The translations under genes were made by a program, and so were the position numbers. A stretch of DNA of 27,080 bases, from contig BFEA01000548.1 in NCBI GenBank assembly GCA_003427395.1, positions 229,247 to 256,326 of the forward strand, in the 5' to 3' direction. The notes beneath the pieces are model-generated. The model saw nothing but the letters and a program-made list of their open reading frames with translations, searched no databases and was not told the origin of the DNA. Numbering within the stretch: position 1 is the first letter of the stretch; each line of letters starts with the position of its first letter. This DNA comes from Chara braunii. Its lineage: Eukaryota > Streptophyta > Charophyceae > Charales > Characeae. Positions 8,842 through 18,299 of this stretch are shown here, piece by piece.

Positions 8842-9942
8842 TGCAAGGAATATGAGTGTGAGCGATATACATAAAACCAAGTTGCGAAATCACACAGCTG
8901 AGCAAGTAGTAGTATCCCAAGTAGAGAGTACAAATGCACAGAGAAAACCATCCATAAAGAGCAATACAATGAAGTATTGAGCGAATGTCCAAGCCCGTAG
9001 GCCACACCAACACAGTATCCAGAGTCGCTCTCTCAGTCTGGCGCACAGCGCCCAGCCTACTCTACCATACTATCCTACTCTACAGCTGGTTCACACAAAG
9101 AGATCACTTCGGCTCACGAAGACCAACGTACATGACTGTCAACACCATCGGCGACCCCTCTTCATGTACCAGGTACGTAACTCATCACCCTCAATCAGAC
9201 CTTGATTATCCCACACAGTGCCTCACTCCCTGAAGACCACCCGATCATTCGCTGTACCCCCTGGCGCCTAGCAGCCCGGCTATGGCTGCCTGCGCCCCAC
9301 TGCCCTGCAGCGCCCCACTTCACCTCTCGCGCCCCGTCAGCGCCCTTGGCAGCAGCGCAGCATCAAGCGAGAGCGCAGCAGCACTTCCGCATTGCCAGCG
9401 CTGGCCAGAATGCCTGGCCTGGGCTGCCTCACTTCCTTTATGGAAGTGGCAGCCTGCTGCATGCTGCGTGTGGCCTGGCTGGAAGCTTCCAGTAGCTTCC
9501 GGTTGGGCCTCAGACCCGGTGCCCAGGCCGAGACTTACAGTTGAGGGCCTGGGCCCTTTACAGTTGGGTGCGGCCTGAGTCTCCGGACTTGGGCTGTTAG
9601 CTGCATCTGCGCAGGGCCCCTAGGTAGGTGCGTCGGCTGTACTGCTTTTCCAGAGGCCGACGACCTGCTTCTCAATGTATCGGCCCTGCTTTGTGTGTAG
9701 GTGTCCAGGCACAACTTTCGTGGCCTGGGCCAACTGTACGGTGCAGCTTAGTGAGGCTCGCGCGTTCATTCAACCAACTGACGCGCTGCAAGAGTCTGAA
9801 TACCCACATATGGAAATGTCAAATTTGGCCTGTGACGAATATTCAGGCCCGCCTTCACTTAGGGCGGGCACTTGGCTTGTTGGGGCCTTGGCCCAGAACA
9901 ATGTGATGTCTGAAAGGGCCACTTGAGGGCTTGTTCCTCACA
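8842..9942 (-). repeat. 3' LTR of element 2
   Basis: A direct repeat of 25372-26472, same length (1101 nt), no indels, 13 substitutions. On the minus strand it begins TGTGAGGAA and ends TTCCTTGCA, imperfect terminal inverted repeats with TG...CA ends. The word CCCAGGCC recurs within it. Open frames inside are LTR shadows present in both copies. Confidence 0.95.
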
Positions 9943-9958
9943 TTCCATCCCCCTTAGC
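9943..9958 (-). promoter_or_regulatory. Polypurine tract of element 2
   Basis: The minus strand reads purine-rich AAGGGGGATGGAA directly before the TG that starts the 3' LTR. This tract primes plus-strand DNA synthesis in LTR retroelements. It lies about 25 nt after the pol stop, which ties the chromovirus pol to these LTRs. Confidence 0.8.
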
Positions 9959-9980
9959 TTCGAAAGTCCGCTGAGATGCT

Positions 9981-11090
9981 TCATGCTGGTGCCTTCCCCT
10001 TCAGTCTTTTCTCATAATCGGCCACGATATGAGGAGCTGTCTTGACAAGTTCCTCCCTTGAAANCCATCGATCTTCCTTCGGATCTGCATGATGCTTGAA
10101 ATGTACTCTGTATTCCCTCGCAGGTTTGGGAGGTCTTCCCCTGCCAAGTGGCTGAGGAACAGGTGTATCTCTGTGATCCAGGATGTCGTCGACGTCCACG
10201 TGGCTATCCATGGTTGGGGGCAGCATAGATCTCTGTGATGGGAACTGTGCTGTCTCAGCGAAAGGTGCAAGTTTGGAAGCGTGGAAAACAGGGTAAGTGC
10301 GTAAGTGACCAGGGATACGAATAACGTACGAGGGACCATCCAAATCATTCCCCACGATATCCAGGACTTCCCAGGGACCGAAATACTGAGGCATTAGTTT
10401 CCTAGAGATGCCAAACTCTTGTCCTAGTTCACTAGCCTTGACCCAGACACGTTCCCTTACCTGAAATGTGGACTGTCGACGACGCTTGTTATCAGAAGCA
10501 ATCATGACCTCCTGAGATTTCTTAATATGTTCGACAGTTTGCTGCAACAGTTTCTCATACTGGACACCAAATTCAATGGTTCCAGGAGTTGCAGCAGTTC
10601 GGTTTTCAGGCAGGAGGAAGTCTAGAGCGGATCTAGGCTTCCATCCGAGATGTAGCTGATTGGGACTGACACCGATGGTGCTGTGTACAACATTGTTGTA
10701 CAGACTGGCGATGAGAGGCAACTTCTCATCCCAGTCATCCTGGCTGGGCTTGATGTAATGCCTCAGCAGATGCTGCACCACTCGGTTCATCTGTTCAGCC
10801 TGCCCATTTGCTTTGGGATGATTCCCAGATGTCATCTGAAGCTGGCTGCCCATCTGTTCAGCGGTCTGTTTCCACATCTCACTAGTAAAACGGACATCTC
10901 TATCACCAATGATAGTCTTAGGCAATCCAAAATCACGTACCCAGTTGTCCATGAACAACTTGATGACGTGCTCAGTCCTGGCAGTCTCTGGCATGGCGAT
11001 TAGTCTAGCGTACTTAGTGAACCTATCCACTATGACGAAGATGTGCCTCTTGCCATTCTTGCTGGTCACAAGAGTATACATGAAATTCAT
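9981..11090 (-). pseudogene. Integrase core, GPY/F region and chromodomain of element 2 pol
   Basis: The open stretch ends at TGA 9981. It carries the integrase core: first catalytic Asp position reads Asn (SMNFM; AAT at 11085-11087, one G-to-A from GAT), second Asp in GDRDVRFTS, Glu in GQAEQMNR. Then follow the GPW region (QYFGPWEVLDIVG), VFHASKLAPF and a C-terminal chromodomain of about 70 residues (9984-10202). The chromodomain has VDDILDHR, EYRVHFKHH, DRW and a final helix TAPHIVADYEKR. The chromodomain defines chromoviruses and targets insertion to marked chromatin (family knowledge). The ATG at 11090 is internal to pol. One N (10064) obscures a chromodomain residue. Confidence 0.92.
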
Positions 11091-12425
11091 GGAGATACTC
11101 TGCCCTGGGCCAGCAGGAATGGGTAAAGGCTTGAGTAACCCAAGCGGAGCTTGAGTCCGCGGCTTGTCCCGCTGACAGACCTAACAGGTCTCCACGTACT
11201 TCTTCACATCGTCAAGCATGTGGGGCCACCAGAATAGCTATACTAAATTAGCACTCTTCTTCTTATAACCGAAGTGTCCCATTGCGCCGTGGCACTCACC
11301 TAAAAATAAACTACGCAAAATCTCTCTAGATGGAACAACTAACCTCTTGAACCCTGCCTTCTCAAGAAAGAGCAACCCATCCACCATCACAAACTCACCA
11401 GTGGTGACCTTGTCTTTAGCCTGTAGTTTGTTGATGATGTCCATCGTGATGGGATCTTCCTTGTAGGCTTCATTCAACGATCGAGTCACGTCCTCAGACA
11501 AACCAAACTCATAAAGCAGCACACCTAGGTAGTCTGCCCTCCTAGACAACGCATATGCAACCTTGTTGTACTCTCCCTTCAAATAGTCTAGTTTGAAATC
11601 ATATTGATCTATGACTTCAATCCAGCGTTTGAGTGCATCGAAGAGAACTGGTTGAGTCTTGATCCACTTGAGTGTCTGATGGTCAATTCTCAAGTAAAAG
11701 AACCTTCCTAACAGGTAGTGCCTCCAGTGGACAAGTGCCTTGTAAAGAGCGTAGAGTTCCCTCTCGTAGGTGGACTTTGCCAACTTCTTTGAAGGCATCT
11801 TTTTGCTCATGTACTCGATCGGTCTCAACTTTTTCCCTTCCTCCTGAGCCAGCACTGCGCCAATCTCATATTGGCTTGCGTCAGTGGTTACAACAAACGG
11901 CCTTTGCGGGTCGAGTACCATGAGAACCTCATGATGCGTGAGAGCATGCTTCAAACGCTTGAAAGCTGCGTCACACTCGTCGGTCCAATCCCATGGTGTA
12001 TCGAGTCGAGTTAGATCAGTCAAGGGAGATGTGATCGTGCTATAATTCTTTACGAAATTGCGGTAATAACCACACATTCCCAAGAATGATCTGACCTCAG
12101 TCACTGACTGGGGTCGTGGCCAGTCACATATGCTAGCCACCTTCGCATCTTCGGGCCTAATTCCATCCGCGGATACCTCATGACCCAAGTACAAGATTCG
12201 AGTGCGACCAAACTCGCATTTCTCATAGTTTATCTTATACTTGTGCTGCCGAAGGAGTGAAAGTACTTTGTCTACATGCTGAGTATGCTCCTCGACAGAT
12301 CTACTGAAGATAAGTATGTCATTGAGGTACACGACAACAAACTTGTCTAAGTAGTCATGGAAGATCCTATTCATGGCGTGTTGGAATGTACCCGGTGCAT
12401 TGCAAAGGCCAAAAGGCATCACCAC
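11091..12425 (-). pseudogene. Reverse transcriptase, RNase H and integrase zinc domain of element 2 pol
   Basis: Same frame as the neighbouring segments. RT: VMPFGLCNAPGTFQ, then the catalytic box reads YLND (AAT at 12321-12323) instead of YLDD, removing an essential metal ligand. RNase H: TTDAS, YERELYAL and RIDHQTL are present, but the final Asp of ADALSR reads Tyr (11553-11555). The integrase HHCC region (ECHGAMGHFGY, CX2C) spans two TAG stops at 11238-11240 and 11181-11183, both at likely Gln codons (CAG to TAG). The apparent start at 12425 is an internal Met. Confidence 0.93.
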
Positions 12426-12449
12426 AAACTCGTACAGACCGTACCTGGT

Positions 12450-13577
12450 CTAAAATGCGGTTTTGTGCTGGTCCTCTGGTCTTATGGCAATCTGATGGTA
12501 GCCGGATTTTAAATCTATCTTTGTATAGTACTTAGACCCCTGCACCCTATCCAATAGGTCATCGATGCGTGGTAGAGGCTTTGCATTCTTAATGGTGATG
12601 GCATCGAGGCCTCTATAATCAATGCACATCCTTAGTGTTCCCCCTTTCTTTGGAACAAACAATACTGGTGAGCCAAAGGGGAACGTGCTAGGCCGAATCC
12701 AACCCTTCTCTGTGAGCTCTTTCAGTTGCCGTCGAAGTTCGTCCAACTCGGCTGGAGCCATCCTATAGATTTTACCCTTAGGTGTTTTACTTCCAGGGAT
12801 AATCTCTATGGCATGGACAATCTCCCTGTCTACGACTCCTATAGGCTCCTCGAACAGATCTGGGTACTTAACGAAGATGATCTCTATCTCTGGGGGTGTT
12901 TTAACGGCCTCCCCTTTTGCAGAGACATAGACTAAGTACATTCCTTCCTCTTGGTTCTGTTTATAATAATTATAAAAGGCAGATGCGCATAAGCACCCAT
13001 AGGACTCTACTAACCTACTGGCTTTGTACTTGGACAGTCTCATGGTTCTCCCACTAGGCAACTCATGCTTCAACACCTTCTTGTCCCAGTCAAACTGGGG
13101 TTTGGCGACCTCGAGGTAGTACATGCCCAATAACATGTCAAAGGGCAACTCGTCACTCACCAGGAAAGATATCTTATGGTTTATCTCTCCTCCTGGGTAG
13201 GAGAAGGTGCAGACTACATCTTTAACGTAGTCCTCCACCATAATGCGCTCTTCGTTAGCCAAAGTAGATGCTACCGGTCTACTAAGGCGCTGCACCCGGT
13301 CCTTTAGGCACAGTCTGTCAACGCCGTCGCGACTTATGAAGTTTCGCATGGAGCCAATGTCTACGAAAGCGCCGCACTTGCGACCACCCACATCAACTTC
13401 CACAATGAAGTGCTCCCCTCTAGGACCTCTACTCAATGCCACCCAAAACTCACGAGGGTCCCTTGCCGACCACTCAACTTGAAGGTCCTCTAAGGCTTCA
13501 GACACATCCAACGTACAGAGTATAGTTGGGTCCAGATTTGTTTGTGGGGTGACTAAGGAGTCAATAGCTTCGGCCAA
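12450..13577 (-). pseudogene. Aspartic protease and N-terminal reverse transcriptase of element 2 pol
   Basis: The frame is open from about 13640 (first ATG 13577). A linker leads to a retropepsin-like domain: [16 protein letters not shown], where the catalytic DTG/DSG triplet reads DIG (13353-13361; ACT to ATT), and FDMLLGM. RT begins with [50 protein letters not shown] and LDLKSGYHQ-type palm ([10 protein letters not shown]). It stops at TAG 12450-12452 directly after KTAF, where Gln is usual; the next codons TRYG continue the domain. So pol was one reading frame cut by three TAG codons. Confidence 0.92.
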
Positions 13578-13645
13578 CTCTTGAAACGGGGAGGGTACAT
13601 CACCCGCTTCAACGAGAGTAGAAGCANCTACAACTTCTACTGGCC

Positions 13646-15278
13646 CTAAGTGTTTCTCGAGCTGGAGCTCGTAGATGCCGCTGACTGAGGAGAAGGAAAC
13701 CCACCCTTAGGAGGGATCTTCTGCGAGACCTTTGNTTTCTTGCATTTAAACTGTGTATGGTCGTACTTGCCATAGTTTATGCAAGCACCTCGCGACCATC
13801 GATCTCGCCACACTTCCTGATCCAAGCCAGCTCTAACCCAAGCAACTATCTTGTTTGGGTTAGCGGCCTGCCCCCGACTCCTTTGTTGACTGCCCTTGCC
13901 GCAGCCTGCTGCCTTAGTCTTAACTACTGCGGCGAGATTGCTACCCTCAGCACTCTCCTCGCCATCAAACTCTAAACCCTCCACAAGATCAGAAACATCA
14001 TCGATCTCGGTTTGATTTCCATTGGAATCAACCATCATCAATCGACTACCCTTCTTCTTCCACTCTTGTGGAGTCTTCTTCTTTCTCCCGTCCGTAGAAG
14101 GGGTTTGAGCTCCACCCAGCGTAGCCTCTAAGTCTAGGGCCTTCTTGCTGAATGACTCAAAGGTGTGATACTCTCTGCGAGCCTCGCTGGCTAATAAATT
14201 CCTAATGTCTGTGGGAAGACATTTCAGGAACATGGTCAGCAAGACCTGTGGATTGTACTCCACTCCCGAGACGACGATCAGGCGCTCTACGGTTGTGGTG
14301 AGTTCCCGCACAGACTTGTATTTTTTAGTATCAAGTTTCAAGAGCCCATCAGTGGCAATTAGTGTTTGCTGAGGGTTGTGCCAACGAGCCTCCACTAAGT
14401 CCATAAAGCTTTCTAATGTGTGGGTTTGTGCCCAATCATGCATATTTCTGCCGAAGCTCTTTGAAGCTACCAATCCGTTTAGCCAACGGGCTGCTGAACC
14501 CTTTAAGTAGGATGCAGCAGCAATCACCTCCTCTTCTACCAATGTCCTTTTGACCCTCACCCACACTGGCACCGTTCTCAACCATGTGTTGAGAGCCTCA
14601 TCCTTCTTGTCTCCCGAGAAGGTTGCAGGTGGGTTCAGTGGGGTCTTGGGATACCAAGGATATTGTTGTCCCGCTTGCGAGACAGGTGGCGACTGTGGTG
14701 TAGCAACAGTCGCTGGACCAGAAGATGAAGCAGCAACAGTCTGAGATAGTGCTACTGTTGATGAAACACTGGGTGGTGGTCCTGACTGAGTGTGGGCCTG
14801 TCATCGCTGAGAGTGGCAGCGATGGTAAAGTTTTTGGTCGGATCCCTGGCTTATGTAGTGCTTGTAGGATCTGGTCTAGAGTATCCTGCATGGCGTCCAT
14901 CTTGCCGTCTATGTACGCATGCATGGAGAGGAAGTTTGCCTTCAGGATCTTTCCTGTAGTGTTTAGGGTAGTGTCATCTAATGCCTCTAGCGCAACCATG
15001 TCTGCCTCCCTACTCTCTAGTCTGACACTTCTCTCTTTGATCTCTTTCTCTCTCCTAGTAGCTTGTCTAAGTTCCTCCTCTAACCTTAAGCGGATCCTCT
15101 CTACTTGTTGGAGCTCCATCTGCTCCCGGGTGCGTGGAGGCGGCGAGCTGAACTGCGAGCCTGCCATTTGACTAGTGTCAACCCCTGACGTACTGGAGAT
15201 TGACTGTGAACTGGTCGGCATGCCTAGCCCTTGACCAGTTGAGTTCGCAATAGCTGTTGCGGAAGTAACATTACTCAT
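13646..15278 (-). pseudogene. Gag polyprotein of element 2
   Basis: The minus-strand frame from ATG 15278 encodes a Ser/Thr/Gln-rich head and a charged coiled coil (VERIRLRLEEELRQATRREK). After a one-base shift near 14790-14820 comes a Pro-rich linker (PWYPKTPLNPP), the gag core (GDKKDEALNTWL, YLKGSAARWLNGL, FLKCLPTDIRNLL) and a basic tail. The zinc knuckle near 13750-13790 reads C-X2-Y-X4-H-X4-C, its second Cys replaced by Tyr (one G-to-A). Coding similarity extends upstream of the ATG to about 15356 (Glu/Ala-rich helix), so the true start is uncertain. The stop TAG at 13646 precedes pol in another frame. Confidence 0.88.
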
Positions 15279-15960
15279 TGTTACCGCTCTAGCGGCTGCT
15301 GCTTCTCTTGCAGCCTCAAGATTACCTGCCCTAGCTTCAACCCTTAATCTTCTCTCTTATCCTGGTGTCGCACTTTTTCCAGTCGAGCCACTTCAGACAA
15401 CCGGAATGCCAACAGGCTGTCACGCAAGGTTTTGTATGTGAATTGCAATAACTAAAATAAATTAAATAATGAAAATCCCTCTTTGTTGTGTGCGTCCGGC
15501 TTCGAGCGAGACCTTTCAATTACGGTCTTCGATGGTCCCCGGTCTTAGGAACCTTTTGTTTTGATTCGGAAAAGCAGAGAACCATGCAAATAATAATCAT
15601 AAAATTATGGAGTGCTATGCATGCATCAATTTATATTAATCTGATTTTGACAACTGTGACAGAATCATCCATAAAGCAATCATCAGGCGAGAACAATGCA
15701 AGAAGCAAGACTGACTGACACGAGAAACGACGGAGTCAAATGAATGAGGGAAGAATGAGAACTCATAGTAGTCTCAGGAAGTACATATGGAAGAGAGCAT
15801 GGCCAGCACCAATCAAGAGTCCTCACTCATCCCTCTAACTTCATACTCAATCTCTCATTTTGTTGTCTATCGTTTGGGCTTCTTGTCATGCCTTCGTACT
15901 CTCTGAGTCTGTGGCTTCTGAATGTAAGCCACCTGAAGCCCGCTAGTTCCAAACACTTCC
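15279..15960 (-). other. Gag-proximal leader of element 2
   Basis: A helix-like coding remnant reaches 15356, and a second-frame remnant (SEVARLEKVRHQDK) lies at about 15360-15440. Beyond this, sequence is AT-rich and non-coding. No LTR or primer-binding site is present, which shows that the leader continues to 25357. Confidence 0.45.
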
Positions 15961-17325
15961 CGCCTATAAAACACCCGCGGACGCATCCGCAAGGTCGAGC
16001 TCGGATCGCGGACCCAAATGGGTCCGCATCCGCGGCCTACCTAGTCCGCACTGCGGACCCGATTTTACACGAATTTTTTTGAATTAAATAATAGGTAAAA
16101 ATATATATATATATATGGGGTTGTAGGGAATTTTAAGCCCTACAACCCCATTTTTTTTTTTTTGAATCCGACTTTGTTTAGGATTTTTCAAAAATCAAAA
16201 ACGAAATTTGATTTAAAGAAAATTAAAAAAATATATATAAAGAAAAGCAGGATTTTTTTTTTGTCATTTTTTATCATGAGATATATGGTCCGTAAGTTTA
16301 CCTGTAATTTTTTTGAAATGAATTTATGTTTTTTGCAGAAGTATGAGGTATTTTGAAAAAATGCACATGCAAAAATTGAAAATAAATAAANNNNNNNNNN
16401 NNNNNNNNNNNNNNNNNNNNNNNNNNNNNNNNNNNNNNNNNNNNNNNNNNNNNNNNNNNNNNNNNNNNNNNNNNNNNNNNNNNNNNNNNNNNNNNNNNNN
16501 NNNNNNNNNNNNNNNNNNNNNNNNNNNNNNNNNNNNNNNNNNNNNNNNNNNNNNNNNNNNNNNNNNNNNNNNNNNNNNNNNNNNNNNNNNNNNNNNNNNN
16601 NNNNNNNNNNNNNNNNNNNNNNNNNNNNNNNNNNNNNNNNNNNNNNNNNNNNNNNNNNNNNNNNNNNNNNNNNNNNNNNNNNNNNNNNNNNNNNNNNNNN
16701 NNNNNNNNNNNNNNNNNNNNNNNNNNNNNNNNNNNNNNNNNNNNNNNNNNNNNNNNNNNNNNNNNNNNNNNNNNNNNNNNNNNNNNNNNNNNNNNNNNNN
16801 NNNNNNNNNNNNNNNNNNNNNNNNNNNNNNNNNNNNNNNNNNNNNNNNNNNNNNNNNNNNNNNNNNNNNNNNNNNNNNNNNNNNNNNNNNNNNNNNNNNN
16901 NNNNNNNNNNNNNNNNNNNNNNNNNNNNNNNNNNNNNNNNNNNNNNNNNNNNNNNNNNNNNNNNNNNNNNNNNNNNNNNNNNNNNNNNNNNNNNNNNNNN
17001 NNNNNNNNNNNNNNNNNNNNNNNNNNNNNNNNNNNNNNNNNNNNNNNNNNNNNNNNNNNNNNNNNNNNNNNNNTTTTTTTTTTTCTATTTTTTTTCTATT
17101 TTCTTCGATTTCGCCCTTACCCCCCCAACCAAAAATTTGATTTTCTTCGTTTTTTTTTGCCTGATGGGGTGGGGCTGGGGTTGCGCCGCCACGTGGCGCT
17201 CCCCGATTCCTAAACCCCCTTCCCCAGCGCCCGCCACGCGTTCGCGAAGATGCGCGTCCGCGGGGTCGCGGACTCGGCCGCGGCCGCGGACTTAGCCGCG
17301 CCTGTCCGCCGCCGAGGGGGATTCA
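15961..17325. mobile_element. Foldback-like element B with GTCCGCGG clusters and assembly gap
   Basis: Two GC-rich clusters of GTCCGC/GCGGAC words (15973-16056 and 17240-17312) bracket an A/T-rich core. The left cluster includes a perfect hairpin GCGGACCCA-aa-TGGGTCCGC (16008-16027). The core has (AT)n and another perfect hairpin TGGGGTTGTAGGG-9nt-CCCTACAACCCCA (16116-16150). This repeats the plan of element A with a different palindrome. The interior is partly unknown because of the gap. No transposase is seen. Confidence 0.4.
16391..17073. other. Assembly gap (683 N)
   Basis: A run of N flanked by A-rich sequence on the left and T-runs on the right, so low-complexity or hairpin-forming DNA probably broke the assembly. 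Confidence 0.99.
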
Positions 17326-17902
17326 TAGCTTCCAACCAAGTCCCATGATGCGGAAGTCAACCATGGTACAAAATTCCTCCCATAGAGTGGGGAGATATGG
17401 CTGAGAGAAGATGCCCCTCCTGAGATGTGGAAACTCAGAGGGCTCAGTCACTGCCTCGTAGTCGATCTCACGGGCGATATGTATCTCTTGGCCAAGTCCA
17501 CCAGTCCACCCCAATAAGAACCGTCAGTAAGGTAGTAAGGGACCGGAGGTTTCAGGTAGTCAATGAAAAGCTTAGGACCAAAGCTATAGATTAGCTTTGT
17601 GCTCCCCTGGAGTCTCTCAGCTTTCCATTGCACAAACCCGGCTGCTGCCGCCCACATTGCATCAAAATGAGGATGTATCACGTTCCCCTTTTTCAGGAAG
17701 ATTGGCAGATTGTTGACTATACCCTCGGCAAACTCAGTGAGAACGACGAAGATAGATAGGTCTTCACGCTTGAATCCATCAATCTTGACATACTTGTAGG
17801 GGAAGCTCTCTCTGGCAATGATCAGATTGAGACTACTAAGGACCGACTGGTCCACCGTAATGGGATTGATCTCTCTCATGAGCTCAATCAAATTGATATT
17901 TT
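17323..17902 (-). pseudogene. Exon-like reading frame of unknown function in the leader
   Basis: On the minus strand a strong 3' splice-site pattern, TTTTCTTTCTTTTGTCAG, ends at 17903 and is followed by an open frame. The frame has the composition of a folded protein (ENINLIELMREINPITVDQ, PHFDAMWAAAAGFVQWKAER, IDYLKPPVPYYLTDGSYWGG). Near 17480 coding-like sequence moves to another frame (EIDYEAVTEPSEFPHLRR, LPTLWEEFCTMVDF) ending at TGA 17323. I do not recognise the family. It could be an exon of a captured host gene with a frameshift, or with a small intron (a GTGAGA donor lies near 17470). The longer open frame to 18299 probably runs through intron-like repeats. Confidence 0.4.
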
Positions 17903-18088
17903 CTGACAAAAGAAAGAAAACCAGATTTTGACAAGCGAGCGTATGAGTAAAAGTTGCTTGGTAGGATAGAGTCTTACTCAAGCCAACTGAATGCCCGGTC
18001 GGGAACTGAATGCAGTTGAGGTTGCTGGTTGAGTACCGAATGCTGCTGAGCACTGACTGAATAACAGCCGAATGTCGTCTGAATGCCT

Positions 18089-18187
18089 GATTTGAAGTTG
18101 TCTGAAATGACTGTTGGAGGTTGTCTGAATGACTGTTTGAGGTTGTCTGAATGAATGTTTGAAGTTGTCTGAATGACTGTTTGAACA
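18089..18187. repeat. 22-nt tandem repeat
   Basis: Units GTTTGAgGTTGTCTGAATGAcT repeat head to tail at 18113, 18135 and 18157 (22 nt each), with a 24-nt variant at 18089 and a partial unit at 18179. More degenerate relatives extend to about 18000. Because 22 is not a multiple of three, all three minus-strand frames are open and give related Ser/Asn/Gln/Thr-rich peptides. Confidence 0.85.
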
Positions 18188-18299
18188 CTGGTTGGACACT
18201 GATTAAAGGCAGACACTGAACGTTATGACTAATCCCAGTGACTTTCGGGGGTGACTTAGTCTGACTGATATTGGTCCCGTGTACATCAGATGGGAACAC

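Noticed and set aside
8842-9942. Open frames of 64-98 codons inside the LTR, repeated at 25372-26472
   Set aside because: They are duplicated only because the LTR is duplicated, overlap in several frames and both strands, and have no domain.
11181-12452. TAG read as glutamine (variant genetic code as in ciliates or some ulvophyte algae), since all three pol stops fall at likely Gln positions
   Set aside because: The same transitions also hit non-stop catalytic codons (YLND, SMNF, DIG, knuckle Tyr), CAG stays common in these frames, and element 1 also has TGA and TAA breaks. Mutational decay explains all of it.
17974-18216. Three overlapping minus-strand frames with similar peptides as candidate proteins
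   Set aside because: They are the same 22-nt repeat read in three frames, not independent genes.
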